Shown here: positions 51,352 through 61,197 of the stretch, piece by piece
How positions within the stretch are numbered: position 1 is the first letter of the stretch
How the letters are laid out: the number at the start of each line of letters is the position of its first letter
Assembly (NCBI RefSeq): GCF_031312535.1
Contig: NZ_CP133594.1
Span: 2,213,934 to 2,277,933 of the forward strand
Reading direction: 5' to 3'
DNA from: Methanolobus mangrovi
Lineage (GTDB): Archaea > Halobacteriota > Methanosarcinia > Methanosarcinales > Methanosarcinaceae
Length of the DNA stretch: 64,000 bases
Program-made: the position numbers and the translations under genes
Notes under the pieces: generated by a model
The model's input: the letters and a program-made list of their open reading frames with translations, nothing else
What the model was told of the DNA's origin: nothing
Database searches by the model: none

Positions 51352-52608
51352 ATGGAAGGTTCTTTTACAGCAGGTGTTTCAAAACAGCAATACATCCTTG
51401 GTGGAAATTGTGAAGATGTTCTCCTTTACATGGGAAGGTATCTTGCACGTGACCGGTCTTCCGGTTCCCATGTATCACTTGATGTAAATCATCCTCATGC
51501 TATATTCATTGCAGGAAAGAGGGGATATGGTAAATCCTATACAATGGCAATTCTCATGGAAGAGCTGATGATGCTTCCAGTTCATATCAAAGATAATGTT
51601 TCTTCTGTTGTCATCGATACCATGGGAATTTTCTGGACATTGAGCAAGGGCAATGAAATACAAACGTCCGTCATTGATGAATGGGAACTTGTGTCAAGGG
51701 GTTTTGATGTGGACATTTTTGTACCTGCCGGAAGTCAGAGAAGTTATGAAGAACGTCATATTGTGGTAAAGCCACTGTCTATTCCAATATCACAAATGTC
51801 TGGATATGAGTGGTGCAAATTGTTTGGTATGGAGGCAGTTTCTCCGCCCGGTGTGCTTATCATCAGGATCATTGATGTTCTGAAAAAGAACCGTGCATTC
51901 TCTTTTGAAGATATCCTTGATCTGGTAATGGAAGATGAACGTTCTGAAATAACCACAAAAGGTGCTGTGGAAAATCATTTCAGAACTGCTATGGCATGGG
52001 GTATATTCGCTGAAAAAAGCGAGGGCATTGAGGATATGGTAAAAGGCGGCTCTACATCTGTTATTGATGTAAGTACGATAAGAAATGAGGCTGTAAGGTC
52101 TGCGCTGGTCAGTTCCATTGCCCGGAACATCTATCATTTAAGGCTTGAAGCCAGGCGGTCTTATGAAAGAATAATGATGGGCGACAAAGATGTTGAAAAA
52201 GGTATTCCAATGGTATGGTTATTCATCGACGAGGCCCAGCAGTTCTTACCATCTCAGGGCAACACTCTTGCTTCGGATATTCTGTTGAATGAGTGGTTAA
52301 AACAGGGCCGTCAGCCGGGATTGTCATTAGTTCTTGCAACCCAGCGTCCCTCTTCCATACACCCTGATGTGCTTTCACAATCAGATATTGTTATATGTCA
52401 TCGGCTTACATCTCAGGATGATATACGTGTCCTTGAATCTGTCAGGCCGACATACATGGAGGAAAATTTCGGTGATTCCCTCATGAAAATGGGCTCTGAA
52501 AAGGGAGCAGCGTTTGTTGTGGACGATAATACGGAAGCAGCTCATCTAATAAGAATGAGGCCTCGTCTTAGCTGGCACGGTGGGGATGATCCGGCAATTA
52601 TCTCTTAA
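51352..52608 (+). CDS. HerA/FtsK-type ATPase
   Basis: A 418-residue ATPase of the HerA type (DUF87-like). Walker A is AGKRGYGKS (about 57-65), Walker B the IDEAQQFLP stretch (about 285-293) with the sensor and arginine finger in LATQRPSSIHPDVLSQ. The N-terminal beta-barrel (ILGGNCEDVLLYMGRYLARDRSSGSHVSLDVNHP) is the HAS-barrel seen in HerA. In archaea HerA is usually beside nurA and Mre11-Rad50; none are near, so it is a stand-alone relative of unknown partner. It probably moves DNA or remodels chromatin ends. Confidence 0.85.
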   Translation: MEGSFTAGVSKQQYILGGNCEDVLLYMGRYLARDRSSGSHVSLDVNHPHAIFIAGKRGYGKSYTMAILMEELMMLPVHIKDNVSSVVIDTMGIFWTLSKGNEIQTSVIDEWELVSRGFDVDIFVPAGSQRSYEERHIVVKPLSIPISQMSGYEWCKLFGMEAVSPPGVLIIRIIDVLKKNRAFSFEDILDLVMEDERSEITTKGAVENHFRTAMAWGIFAEKSEGIEDMVKGGSTSVIDVSTIRNEAVRSALVSSIARNIYHLRLEARRSYERIMMGDKDVEKGIPMVWLFIDEAQQFLPSQGNTLASDILLNEWLKQGRQPGLSLVLATQRPSSIHPDVLSQSDIVICHRLTSQDDIRVLESVRPTYMEENFGDSLMKMGSEKGAAFVVDDNTEAAHLIRMRPRLSWHGGDDPAIIS

Positions 52609-52665
52609 TTCTATCTTTTTCTGTTTCTGCATAAATGTGCCTGCATATATGCGGAATCATCAGAT

Positions 52666-52850
52666 AACTTTTATATTGTCATAAAAGATTCTTTATGAAG
52701 AACCAAGCATGTATATCTAAATATAGAAGATCAACCACAGAAAATTGTTTGTGGTGAACAATTATTCCAAAAACCGGAATTATTTATTCTGAGGTATTCT
52801 GTTTTTCATTATCTTCTGTAAAGCAAAATCCTATATTGATAAGTGATTCG
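52666..52850 (+). promoter_or_regulatory. abl promoter and leader
   Basis: A TATA box CTTTTATATTG (52668-52678) lies ahead of a leader of about 150 nt. It contains the hairpin ACCACA (52734-52739) / TGTGGT (52750-52755) with a 10-nt loop. The gene start is at 52851. Salt-regulated expression is known for abl in methanogens, but no link to this hairpin has been shown. Confidence 0.4.
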
Positions 52851-54164
52851 ATGAAATCATACGAAACAAGACAACAAAATATTGTAGATAGAATTGATTC
52901 TGAGGAACCCCTCACAAAATGGAATGACTGGAAATGGCAATTGAGACATTCGGTCACCGATATTGATACATTTGAAACGCTTCTTAACATCAAATTTCCA
53001 GCAGATGAAAGAGAGGCACTTGAGAAAACACTGGATACATTTCCATTATCCATAACTCCTTACTACCTTTCACTCATTGAAGTCGAGGATTTCAGGAACG
53101 ATCCTATATTCATGCAATCCTTCCCTTCACCTAATGAACTGGTCCTTTCCTGCGATGACATGGAAGATCCATTAAGTGAAGACCACGACAGCCCGGTGCC
53201 TGGAATCACGCACAGGTATCCTGACAGGGTGCTTTTCCATATAAGCAACGTCTGTTCTATGTATTGCAGGCATTGTACCAGAAAAAGAAAAGTGGGTGAT
53301 GTGGATTCAATACCCATAAAAGATGAAGTCCTTCAGGGAATTGAATATATAGCCAGCAACCCGGAGATAAGGGATGTCCTTCTCTCAGGCGGTGACCCTT
53401 TCATGCTTTCAGATGAGTATCTGGACTGGATCCTCACAGAAATTCGGGCTATTCCACATGTGGAGGTCATAAGAATAGGCAGCAGAATGCCTGTTGTTCT
53501 TCCGTACCGTGTAACTGACAATCTTGTGGATGTATTGAAAAAACACCATCCTGTATGGGTGAATACTCACTTCAATCACCCGCGAGAAGTCACGGCCTCA
53601 TCAAGGGCAGCCCTGCGAAAACTTGCAGATGCAGGAATCCCGCTGGGTAATCAGACAGTCCTGCTTGCAGGTGTGAACGATTGTTACAGGATACTGAAGA
53701 GACTTTTCCATAAGCTGGTAGAGAACAGGGTCAGGCCATATTATCTATACCAATGTGACCTTTCAGAGGGCCTGACACATTTCAGGACATCTGTTGGCAA
53801 AGGTATGGAGATAATGGAAAACCTGATTGGCCACACCAGTGGCTTTGCGGTTCCTTCTTATGTCATAGACGCTCCCGGTGGTGGGGGTAAGATCCCTGTT
53901 ATGCCAAATTATCTTATCTCCTGGTCCACGAACAAGGTTATCCTGAGAAACTATGAGGGTGTGATCACTTCATATGCAGAGCCGGATTCATACGAAGCTG
54001 TGTATTGTGATCGAAAGTGCGACGACTGCAAATTACAGTTAAAACTTGATGAGGCAAAGGAATCAAAATCAGTGGGAATTGCAAGTCTGCTATCCGATTA
54101 TGATGATGCATTGAGTCTGGTTCCTGAAGATACTGCGCGCATGGAGAGACGGAACATTGTGTGA
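52851..54164 (+). CDS. ablA: Lysine 2,3-aminomutase AblA
   Basis: A 437-residue radical SAM, PLP-dependent enzyme that moves the alpha-amino group of lysine to the beta position. The cluster motif [16 protein letters not shown] carries the three cysteines, and the PLP lysine sits in [11 protein letters not shown]. The zinc-site cysteines near the C-terminus ([12 protein letters not shown]) are also present. With AblB it makes N-epsilon-acetyl-beta-lysine, a compatible solute of methanogens. The ATG at 52851 has GTGATT just ahead; a TTG at 52836 is the alternative. It overlaps the AblB frame by 8 nt. Confidence 0.95.
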   Translation: MKSYETRQQNIVDRIDSEEPLTKWNDWKWQLRHSVTDIDTFETLLNIKFPADEREALEKTLDTFPLSITPYYLSLIEVEDFRNDPIFMQSFPSPNELVLSCDDMEDPLSEDHDSPVPGITHRYPDRVLFHISNVCSMYCRHCTRKRKVGDVDSIPIKDEVLQGIEYIASNPEIRDVLLSGGDPFMLSDEYLDWILTEIRAIPHVEVIRIGSRMPVVLPYRVTDNLVDVLKKHHPVWVNTHFNHPREVTASSRAALRKLADAGIPLGNQTVLLAGVNDCYRILKRLFHKLVENRVRPYYLYQCDLSEGLTHFRTSVGKGMEIMENLIGHTSGFAVPSYVIDAPGGGGKIPVMPNYLISWSTNKVILRNYEGVITSYAEPDSYEAVYCDRKCDDCKLQLKLDEAKESKSVGIASLLSDYDDALSLVPEDTARMERRNIV

Positions 54165-54990
54165 TCAGGTGGAAAAGATTGCAGGTTCCCTGATACAACA
54201 TGGTCCATTCAATGACCGTGTGTATCTCATGAAGCTTGCGACAGATGACTTTGAGTATTTGCCATCCGTTATTGAAGGAATTGCGCAGGAAAACAATTAT
54301 TCGAAGATATTTTCCAAGATACCTGTATCTGCAAAGGAATACTTTCTGAACAGGGATCACATTGAAGAAGCCCTTATACCTGGCTTCTTCAACGGGGATG
54401 AAGATGCCAGTTTCATGGCAAAGTATCTTTCTCAGGCGCGTATGCAGGAACCTGATTCCCAGGAGAATACCTCTGTTCTGAAAGCTGCAATCTCAAAATT
54501 CAATGTGCATAAAGATGTGGAACTTTCAGATGATGAACGATTTATTGTTTGCAGGGAAGCTGATACGCCAGAGATGGCTGATCTGTATGAGCAGGTCTTC
54601 ACGACGTATCCTTTTCCAATAAGCGATGCCACTTATTTGCTTAAGACAATGTCTGAGAATTTTGTTTATTTTGGAATAAGGAAAAATGGAAAACTCGTTG
54701 CCGTTTCTTCATGTGAGATGGATGTTAGCAACAGCAACGTTGAAATGACTGATTTTGCAACACTTCCAGAATCACAGGGAAAAGGATATTCCTATTATCT
54801 GTTGGGTGAGATGGAATCTAATATGCGCGATACGGGCATCAAAACAGCATATACAATTGCAAGAGCAAAGTCATATGGTATGAATACGGTTTTTTCACGT
54901 CATTCCTATATCTATGCCGGAACCCTTGTAAACAATACCAATATTTCCGGGGGTATCGAAAGTATGAATGTATGGTACAAAAAGCTCTGA
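54157..54990 (+). CDS. ablB: Beta-lysine N-acetyltransferase AblB
   Basis: A 277-residue GNAT acetyltransferase that acetylates the epsilon-amino group of beta-lysine with acetyl-CoA. The C-terminal domain has the GNAT core ([24 protein letters not shown] for the CoA loop, region 205-228), while the N-terminal half is family-specific. The start is TTG at 54157, which overlaps the ablA stop; GTG 54169 is the alternative. GGAGAG lies 8 nt ahead of the TTG. Its stop touches the stop of the convergent Lrp-type regulator. Confidence 0.92.
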   Translation: MCDQVEKIAGSLIQHGPFNDRVYLMKLATDDFEYLPSVIEGIAQENNYSKIFSKIPVSAKEYFLNRDHIEEALIPGFFNGDEDASFMAKYLSQARMQEPDSQENTSVLKAAISKFNVHKDVELSDDERFIVCREADTPEMADLYEQVFTTYPFPISDATYLLKTMSENFVYFGIRKNGKLVAVSSCEMDVSNSNVEMTDFATLPESQGKGYSYYLLGEMESNMRDTGIKTAYTIARAKSYGMNTVFSRHSYIYAGTLVNNTNISGGIESMNVWYKKL

Positions 54991-55434
54991 TCAGACGTAA
55001 TAGATACTGTCCTTGATACTTTTGGTTATGATCTCTACACTGTAGTTCTGCACAGGTATCTCGTAAAGAAGATGATTGTTTATGAAGCTGGTCAACTCTT
55101 CTTCATCATTGAAAAGACCGAATGCTTTGATGGAGTATTGACCGGTTGTCTGGTATATCTTGATGAATTCATCAATTTGCATGAGTTTCTTTATACTTTC
55201 CTTTGTTTTTTTAGGCTCCATTTCCAGATTGAATATCGCAAAGGTGTTTTTACCAAATTTTTTAGGATTCAATAGCACTGTATAATTTTTGATGTATCCT
55301 TCGTCTTCCAGTTTTTCAAGTCTGTATCTGACTCCGTTCTCGCTGAGATTAACTTCTTTAGCTATCTCTGATATTGGCGTCCTTGCTCCATTTTGCAGCA
55401 TGGAAAGTATGACTTGATCCTTCTTGCTGACCAT
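54991..55434 (-). CDS. Lrp/AsnC-type transcriptional regulator
   Basis: A 147-residue Lrp-family regulator. The N-terminal winged helix (ILSMLQNGARTPISEIAKEVNLSENGVRYRLEKLEDEGYI) and the C-terminal RAM domain with an alpha/beta ligand-binding fold (about 60-140, with QTTGQYSIKAFGLFNDEEELTSF) are clear. It responds to an amino acid or related ligand. It converges with ablB (stops abut) and diverges from leuD-leuB. Control of one of these is likely: lysine for abl, leucine for leu. Confidence 0.9.
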   Translation of the reverse strand: MVSKKDQVILSMLQNGARTPISEIAKEVNLSENGVRYRLEKLEDEGYIKNYTVLLNPKKFGKNTFAIFNLEMEPKKTKESIKKLMQIDEFIKIYQTTGQYSIKAFGLFNDEEELTSFINNHLLYEIPVQNYSVEIITKSIKDSIYYV

Positions 55435-55625
55435 CTGCTTAACCTTGGGTTTGTTATTACTAATGATTTTTCGTTATAACCTGCTTCTGGAGCATTTACA
55501 GTTAACTTAATTCAATATTTATGAAGCTATCAATTTGCCAGTAGTATTATTTAGTATAATGATATCTAAGGTATAGTTTCAACTTTAGTATTGATAATCA
55601 TTAATAATCTTAATCAGGTGGAAAT
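55435..55625. promoter_or_regulatory. Divergent Lrp / leuD regulatory region
   Basis: The 191-nt gap has a plus-strand TATA-like TTTAGTATAATG (55549-55560) about 65-75 nt ahead of leuD. A near-palindrome GATAATCATTAATAATC is centred near 55602. The A/T-rich middle can also hold the Lrp promoter on the minus strand. Confidence 0.35.
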
Positions 55626-56105
55626 ATGAACGGAAGAGTCTGGAAATTCGGAGATGATGTTGATACGGATGCTGTTATTCCGGGAAGGTATCTTATCATG
55701 AATACCCCAAAAGAGCTTGCTGCACATGCTTTTGAAGGTGTACGGCCTGAATTCCCAAAAGAGGTCAAAGAAGGTGACATCATTGTTGCCGGTAACAATT
55801 TTGGTTGCGGTTCTTCAAGAGAACATGCTCCAATTGCACTGAAAGGAACAAAGATAAGCTGTGTGATCGCTAAATCATTTGCACGTATCTTTTTCAGGAA
55901 CTCCATTAATATCGGTGTGGCACTTCTTGAGTGTCCTGACACTGATAAAATAGATGATGGTGATGAATTGTCTGTTGATTTTGCTTCAGGTGAGATTACC
56001 AACGTCACAAAGAATGAGAAATATCAGGCAACACCTCTGCCGGATTTCGTCAGGGGAATTATGGATGCTGGTGGCCTGATCGAATACACGAGACAAATTA
56101 TCTGA
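55626..56105 (+). CDS. leuD: 3-isopropylmalate dehydratase small subunit
   Basis: A 159-residue swivelling subunit of the aconitase superfamily. Its GRVWKFGDDVDTDAVIPGRYL start, NNFGCGSSREHAPIALKG phosphate loop and FARIFFRNSINIGVALLECPD match the archaeal family. The specificity loop reads YLIM, nearer to the YLVM/YLVY type reported for isopropylmalate enzymes than to the YLRT of homoaconitase, so leucine synthesis is preferred. The large subunit is not in the window. The start is ATG 55626 with AGGTGGAAAT 4 nt ahead; leuB follows. Confidence 0.85.
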   Translation: MNGRVWKFGDDVDTDAVIPGRYLIMNTPKELAAHAFEGVRPEFPKEVKEGDIIVAGNNFGCGSSREHAPIALKGTKISCVIAKSFARIFFRNSINIGVALLECPDTDKIDDGDELSVDFASGEITNVTKNEKYQATPLPDFVRGIMDAGGLIEYTRQII

Positions 56106-56160
56106 TCACTTTCTGATCATATCTTTGTAATTATCAAGAAGATCTATCTTAGGAGTAATT

Positions 56161-57288
56161 ATGACACAGTATAAAATACCTGTAATTCCAGGAGACGGTA
56201 TAGGGCCTGAGATCATTGCCGAAGGCCGCAAGGTAATCGATGCTGCAGGCGAGAGATTTGGATTTGATGTTGAATGGACAGAGTTCCCACACGGTGCTGA
56301 CCATTATCTTGCAACAGGGGAACTAATATCAGAAGATTCCCTGAAGGAGCTTTCCAAGTATTCTGCTATTTACCTTGGTTCAATTGGTGACCCAAGAGTG
56401 GCACCCGGTGTCCTTGAGAAAGGAGTATTGCTTGCTGCCAGGTTCTACTTTGACCAGTATGTGAACCTTCGTCCTATCAAGTTGCTTGAGGGCGTCTGGA
56501 CACCTATAAAGGACAAGACCCCTGCAGACATTGACTTTACAGTTGTCAGGGAAAACACCGAGGACTTCTACATCGGAATAGGCGGACGTGCAAAGAAAGG
56601 CGAAAGCAAGGACCTCCTGGAAGTCTCAAGATCCCTTTACTCTGCAAAGTTCGGTCTTGACATTGAGACTGACAGTGAGGAGATCGGCTACCAGATCGGT
56701 ATGATCTCAAAGGAAGGTACACAGAGAGTTATCAGGTACGCATTCGATCTTGCTGAGAAGAGCAAGAAGCACGTATCATCTGTTGACAAGGCAAATGTGC
56801 TTTCTGATATCTACGGTTTCTGGAGAGAGGAATTTGAGAGTGTTGCATCAGAGCACCCGGATGTTACTACAGACTTCAACTACGTTGATGCAATGACCAT
56901 GTGGTTCGTGAAGAATCCTGAGTGGTTCGATGTTGTTGTGACTCCAAACATGTTCGGTGACATCATCACTGACCTTGGCGCAATGGTTCAGGGAGGACTT
57001 GGACTTGCACCTGGTGGAAATATCAACCCTGAGGGTACCAGTATGTTCGAGCCAATTCACGGTTCTGCACCAAAGTACAAGGGAATGAACAAGGTCAACC
57101 CAATCGCTACCATCTGGGCAGGCGCTATGATGATAGAGCAGCTCGGTGAAAAGGAAGCTGCAGATACTATTGTCTCTGCTATCGAAACTAACATACTTGA
57201 AGCAAAGGTCCGTACCTATGACATGGGTGGCTCTGCCGGAACTTCTGATGTCGGTGACGATATCGCAAGAATAGTTCTTGGAAAGTAA
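56161..57288 (+). CDS. leuB: 3-isopropylmalate dehydrogenase
   Basis: A 375-residue beta-decarboxylating dehydrogenase. Diagnostics: the [20 protein letters not shown] start, the [10 protein letters not shown] and [14 protein letters not shown] substrate motifs, and [30 protein letters not shown] with the catalytic Asp and NAD loop. [28 protein letters not shown] follows. Acting after leuD it converts isopropylmalate to the keto acid of leucine. Homoisocitrate or tartrate-type substrates cannot be excluded for this family. Transcription probably stops at the hairpin 57299-57317. Confidence 0.88.
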   Translation: MTQYKIPVIPGDGIGPEIIAEGRKVIDAAGERFGFDVEWTEFPHGADHYLATGELISEDSLKELSKYSAIYLGSIGDPRVAPGVLEKGVLLAARFYFDQYVNLRPIKLLEGVWTPIKDKTPADIDFTVVRENTEDFYIGIGGRAKKGESKDLLEVSRSLYSAKFGLDIETDSEEIGYQIGMISKEGTQRVIRYAFDLAEKSKKHVSSVDKANVLSDIYGFWREEFESVASEHPDVTTDFNYVDAMTMWFVKNPEWFDVVVTPNMFGDIITDLGAMVQGGLGLAPGGNINPEGTSMFEPIHGSAPKYKGMNKVNPIATIWAGAMMIEQLGEKEAADTIVSAIETNILEAKVRTYDMGGSAGTSDVGDDIARIVLGK

Positions 57289-57298
57289 ATTCATATTG

Positions 57299-57335
57299 TG
57301 CATCCTTCATGGATGCATTTTCTTATATTTTCTGT
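57299..57335 (+). terminator. Hairpin terminator of leuDB
   Basis: TGCATCC (57299-57305) and GGATGCA (57311-57317) form a 7-bp stem around TTCAT, followed by TTTTCTTATATTTTC. This lies 10 nt after the leuB stop. Confidence 0.65.
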
Positions 57336-57467
57336 ATTTTACATTGTTTCTGTGTTTTAGTTCAATTTTATTATAATGGCCCTATATTCTGCATACTTTC
57401 ACATTTTGTTCAATAATAACGTTTTTCATATTTATTTGTGATATTATTATTTAATTATGTAGATTCG

Positions 57468-57521
57468 TGACAAATGTCTGCTTTTAAGTCGCAACTCTTA
57501 TATCTTATTAGATTTTTGTCA
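57468..57521 (+). promoter_or_regulatory. Inverted repeat around the promoter of the corrinoid-like gene
   Basis: TGACAAA (57468-57474) and TTTGTCA (57515-57521) form a 7-bp inverted pair spaced by 40 nt. The TATA-like CTCTTATATC (57495-57504) lies between them, and the gene starts at 57546. Confidence 0.4.
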
Positions 57522-57545
57522 AATTTATTACAAACTTGCATAACC

Positions 57546-58124
57546 ATGCAATTTGGGATACTTGATCCATATCAGAGAGATGATATATTGTCTCAACAAA
57601 AAATTATAACACAGCTCATAGAAAATGCAAAGAATTCGATTCTGGATTTTGATGAGGAGGGTGCTGAAAACGTAGCTATGGATGCCCTCGAAATGGGTTT
57701 GGATATCAATGACTTTATAGAGAAAGGATTTCTCGAAGGCATGAAGGCAGTTGGAGATATGTTCGAAGAGGGAAACGCATGTCTTCTTCACATCTTTGCA
57801 GCATCGAATGCTATGAAAGCAGGACTTGCAGTGCTTGAAAATTGTGAATGTTATAAAAAAGCAAATGACAGTATGGTTATCGAACTTGTCAATGAAGGTC
57901 AGAGAGATGAAAAGATCGAAATTCTGGAGGCAATGTTCAGGATAAACGGTTATGATGTTGTAGAGATTTCTGACAATGTTCCAATAGTAGATTTCATAGA
58001 AAAGGATAGGGGATTTCTTGATATTCCTAGTTCATGCAAGGAAGAATTTATGGCAACACTTGCTGCCAATCCGAGGGTAACAACTTTCCAGTTGTGTGAT
58101 CTGACTAAGAACCTTATCTGTTAA
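57546..58124 (+). CDS. Corrinoid-protein homologue lacking the base-off histidine
   Basis: A 192-residue protein related to the corrinoid subunits of methanogen methyltransferases. Residues 10-95 form the helical cap domain (IEKGFLEGMKAVGDMFEEGNACLLHIFAASNAMKAGL). The second domain keeps the final GYDVVEISDNVPIVDFIEKD strand and helix of the B12-binding Rossmann fold, but the loop normally reading DxHxxGK is NEGQRDEK. The histidine that ligates cobalt is missing, so cobalamin binding is doubtful. A regulatory or decoy role is possible. The ATG at 57546 fits the TATA position; the frame extends upstream to 57474. Confidence 0.75.
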   Translation: MQFGILDPYQRDDILSQQKIITQLIENAKNSILDFDEEGAENVAMDALEMGLDINDFIEKGFLEGMKAVGDMFEEGNACLLHIFAASNAMKAGLAVLENCECYKKANDSMVIELVNEGQRDEKIEILEAMFRINGYDVVEISDNVPIVDFIEKDRGFLDIPSSCKEEFMATLAANPRVTTFQLCDLTKNLIC

Positions 58125-58302
58125 TTTCTATTTTTTATTCCTTTTAAGACCTCATAATGATGATGGTCATTATATTCTAAAGAATCGATATGTATATATG
58201 TCTGTATTTGTACCCTTTAAGTGTGGACGTATAGTTTGCTATGTTCTAGATCAAAACAACTTATCAATAGCGGCCTTTCACTTAAAGGAGTGTGACCCTC
58301 GT

Positions 58303-58611
58303 ATGGCAAAAACAATTGCAGAACTGGAAAATGACCTTGATGTCATGAACGAGATGTTTCGTAAATATGTAAAAGTCTCTTTAAATTATCAATTACAGAT
58401 CAAGAATGCAGAAATTCCTGAGGAGCAGCGCAAAGCCCTGATGGAAAAACTTGCAGTTGAAAACGCGAAGGTCCAAAAGGCAAAAGAGCAAATGAAAAAG
58501 TTCGAGCAAACAATAAAAACACTTAAAATGTCTAATCAGAAACTAAAAGAAGTTGTTTCCGGCAAGGAAACGCCTGCGGAAACATCCGATTATCTTGTGG
58601 CTTACATCTAA
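58303..58611 (+). CDS. Small coiled-coil protein
   Basis: A 102-residue cytoplasmic protein from ATG 58303 (AAAGGAGTGTGACCCTCGTATG, with GTGACC close to the start). It is rich in Lys and Glu with heptad-like repeats (LENDLDVMNEMFRKYVKVSL, KALMEKLAVENAKVQKAKEQMKKFEQTIKTLK), so a coiled coil of about 70 residues is predicted, with a short polar C-tail. No family is recognised. The frame is open upstream to 58198, but a TATA-like tract there argues for the shorter start. It lies 180 nt behind the corrinoid-like gene. Confidence 0.6.
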   Translation: MAKTIAELENDLDVMNEMFRKYVKVSLNYQLQIKNAEIPEEQRKALMEKLAVENAKVQKAKEQMKKFEQTIKTLKMSNQKLKEVVSGKETPAETSDYLVAYI

Positions 58612-58640
58612 GAAGCCACAAATTGTATTTTAACTTTAAT

Positions 58641-59345
58641 TTAACCGATTATTCTGGTTCCAAGGTATACGCCTTTTTTGTCACTGTTCTTCTCGCTTTC
58701 CTGCAAGATGACTTTCAGGACATTCTGTGGGTCACTACCTTCCATCACTATAGTTTCAATGTTGCAGCGCTCTATTATTTTTGCAGCAAGTGGGTCAACT
58801 GGTGATTTAGATCCTGCTTTCATTTCTGTCGTCATCACTGTGCTAACGAGCTGTTTTGCTGTCATTGTCGCATATTTGGTAGCATGCGGGTCCTTGCGGG
58901 GATCTGCAGAATATACTCCGTCAACGGCTGTGGATATGACTAACAGGTCCGCCCTAAGATATTCGGTCAGGATTGCAGCTACTGCATCGGTTGTCTGGCC
59001 GGGAATGACTCCTCCCATGACTACTATTTTGCCAGAAGACAAAACTTCCTGGGCCTGTTTGTAGTCCTTTGGAGGTTCAGGATATGCGGCATCTCCAATT
59101 GCAGAAATGAGCAACTTTGCGTTCAGGCGGGTTATGTCAATACCGATGTAATCGCATTCGACCTCATTTGCACCTGTGCTGCGTGCCACATTGATGTAAT
59201 CTCTTGCAGCGGCGCCACCTCCGGTTACTACTACTATCTCATGCTCTTTCGCAAGCTCTTTAAGCGCATCAGCATATCCGAGAAAGCTATCCGGACTAAG
59301 TTCTTTTGCCAGTATTGATCCACCGACTGATAATATAATTAACAT
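58641..59345 (-). CDS. pyrH: UMP kinase
   Basis: A 234-residue archaeal UMP kinase of the amino acid kinase fold. Motifs: LSVGGSILAKELSP (phosphate loop), VVVTGGGAAARDYINVAR, the GQTTDAVAAILTEYLRADLLVISTAVDGVYSADPRKDP nucleotide stretch and AAKIIERCNIETIVMEG. It makes UDP from UMP. It is the last gene of a minus-strand run starting at the ferredoxin, 8 nt behind the OB-fold gene. The length matches PyrH. Confidence 0.94.
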   Translation of the reverse strand: MLIILSVGGSILAKELSPDSFLGYADALKELAKEHEIVVVTGGGAAARDYINVARSTGANEVECDYIGIDITRLNAKLLISAIGDAAYPEPPKDYKQAQEVLSSGKIVVMGGVIPGQTTDAVAAILTEYLRADLLVISTAVDGVYSADPRKDPHATKYATMTAKQLVSTVMTTEMKAGSKSPVDPLAAKIIERCNIETIVMEGSDPQNVLKVILQESEKNSDKKGVYLGTRIIG

Positions 59346-59353
59346 GATAATCT

Positions 59354-60091
59354 CTAGTCGTTACGCTGTTTTGATTTTAAAAGTAACGCCAGAGATAGGA
59401 TTGCGACAGCTCCCATGATTGAAGAAAAGCCTGGTACAAGCGTTGTAATAGAAAGAGGTGACTTGTTCCGGGTCATACTTTCACTGTGAAGGGCATTGCC
59501 ATTGTAAAGTCCGAAGGCTTTTATGTCGTCTCCGATTCCAAGTTCCGTAGATCCGTAATAATATATCTTCATGGCGTTGTTTTCGCTGTCCACAATGGTG
59601 ATGGTATATCTTCCCATGCTCATTTCACGACTTGATACATTCCCTACAACGGTCATGTACCGTCCATTATGGTCGGCTGGATCACTGACAATGCTGCTAA
59701 TATTAACAAGACCCATATCTTCAATTGGATAATGGAGGACATATGTGGGCATTAATGTGCTTTCTCCTACCGGTTCATATATGAACTCCCCGGTAGTCAT
59801 AATTTGATCGTTTATATTGAACCCATCGAAAAGTTCTATTCTGGATATGTCAATCTTCAATGAATCCTGACCATCGACAAGGATTGCAGATTGTTTGGTC
59901 AATTCTGATATATTTCCTATTACACTTATCTTGCGATAAGCCATCGTACTATCATAGACAGTGGGGTCTTCCTTTATTTTAGAAATAGGCACTATCTCCA
60001 GTTCGAACATGGATGCGTATGCGTTCGTGACAGTACAACTGAGTAACAGTATTGCCATGAATATCGTTCTTGTCGTACTGTCATTTAGCAT
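59354..60091 (-). CDS. Membrane-anchored double OB-fold protein
   Basis: A 245-residue exported protein with a signal-type N-terminus (about 1-26, IFMAILLLSCTVTNAYA) and a C-terminal span (221-240, SSIMGAVAILSLALLLK) followed by KSKQRND. The outer part seems to hold two OB-fold-like units (YRKISVIGNISELTKQSAILVDGQDSLKIDIS and YMTVVGNVSSREMSMGRYTITIVDSENNAMKIYYYG), similar to tRNA_anti/CcmE-type folds. No catalytic motif is seen. It sits between asd and pyrH in one operon, but its job there is unclear. Confidence 0.65.
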   Translation of the reverse strand: MLNDSTTRTIFMAILLLSCTVTNAYASMFELEIVPISKIKEDPTVYDSTMAYRKISVIGNISELTKQSAILVDGQDSLKIDISRIELFDGFNINDQIMTTGEFIYEPVGESTLMPTYVLHYPIEDMGLVNISSIVSDPADHNGRYMTVVGNVSSREMSMGRYTITIVDSENNAMKIYYYGSTELGIGDDIKAFGLYNGNALHSESMTRNKSPLSITTLVPGFSSIMGAVAILSLALLLKSKQRND

Positions 60092-60103
60092 TATATCGCC
60101 TGT

Positions 60104-61135
60104 TTAAAGTTTACCTAACTTGTGAAGTAACTCGGCATTGAGTACACTGGCCCCGGCAGCTCCACGAACGGTGTTATGTCCCATTACTGTGTAGCGTATG
60201 CCTTCTCTTATGCGGCCTACTGTGATACCCATTCCGTTACCCATGTTCCTGTCAAGGCGTGGCTGTGGCCTGTCTGGCTCGTCCCTTACGATTAGGACAG
60301 GGTTTGGTTCGGTTGGGAGGTCTCCAAGACCTGGATTGAAATTGAGGAATGCTTCCCTTACCTGCTCCGGTGTTGGATTCTGTGTCATCTTTGCCCAGAT
60401 GTTCTCGGTGTGTCCGTCCATTACAGGTACTCTGTTACAGGATGCACTAATCTCGATATCAGCATCTATTATTTTTGTACCATCGAACTCTCCGAGGAGT
60501 TTCAGTGGCTCGGTTTCCACTTTCTCTTCTTCGCCGCCAATGTATGGGACAACATTATCGAGTATTGCCATTGAAGCAATTCCATCATATCCTGCACCGG
60601 ATATTGCTTGCATTGTAGCAACAGTGACCGACTCAAGTCCGAACTGCATGAGCGGCTTGAGTGTTGGGACCATGACAATTGTGGAACAGTTTGGGTTTGT
60701 AACGATGTAGCCATCCCATCCGCGCTTATCCTGCTGTACGTCAATGAGTCCGAGGTGGTCTGCATTGACTTCCGGGATTACGAGTGGCACATCTTTTTCC
60801 ATCCTGTATGCGGATGCATTACTTGCAACAACGAATCCTTCCTTTGCAAATTCAGCCTCGACTGTTTTTGCGTAGTCGGATGGCAGTGCTGAGAATACAA
60901 CATCAGCATCAACTTTCTTTGGGTCTACAGGGACCACTTTCATGTCTTTGACGGAGTCCGGAAGTTTGCTCTCAAGTCTCCAGTTGGCTGCTTTATCGTA
61001 TGTCTTGCCTGCGCTTCTTTCTGATGCTGCAAGTGATGTTATTTCGAACCATGGGTGGTTTTCAAGTGCCTGGATGAATCTCTGGCCGACAGCACCTGTT
61101 GCCCCCAAAATACCTGCTTTGATTACTTCTGGCAT
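60104..61135 (-). CDS. asd: Aspartate-semialdehyde dehydrogenase
   Basis: A 343-residue archaeal Asd that reduces aspartyl phosphate to the semialdehyde for methionine, threonine and lysine. It has the NADP loop [14 protein letters not shown] (7-20), the catalytic cysteine in [18 protein letters not shown], the substrate region [12 protein letters not shown], and the C-terminal histidine in MDGHTENIW. The start ATG at 61135 has GGGAGAC 2 nt ahead, whereas the frame open to 61258 has no support. It sits 62 nt after a ferredoxin gene, and 12 nt before the OB-fold gene. Confidence 0.95.
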   Translation of the reverse strand: MPEVIKAGILGATGAVGQRFIQALENHPWFEITSLAASERSAGKTYDKAANWRLESKLPDSVKDMKVVPVDPKKVDADVVFSALPSDYAKTVEAEFAKEGFVVASNASAYRMEKDVPLVIPEVNADHLGLIDVQQDKRGWDGYIVTNPNCSTIVMVPTLKPLMQFGLESVTVATMQAISGAGYDGIASMAILDNVVPYIGGEEEKVETEPLKLLGEFDGTKIIDADIEISASCNRVPVMDGHTENIWAKMTQNPTPEQVREAFLNFNPGLGDLPTEPNPVLIVRDEPDRPQPRLDRNMGNGMGITVGRIREGIRYTVMGHNTVRGAAGASVLNAELLHKLGKL

Positions 61136-61197
61136 TAGTCTCCCTCTGGGATAAAAAAAGAATAGAAAAGTAAAGAATATGGAATAAAATATTATTT

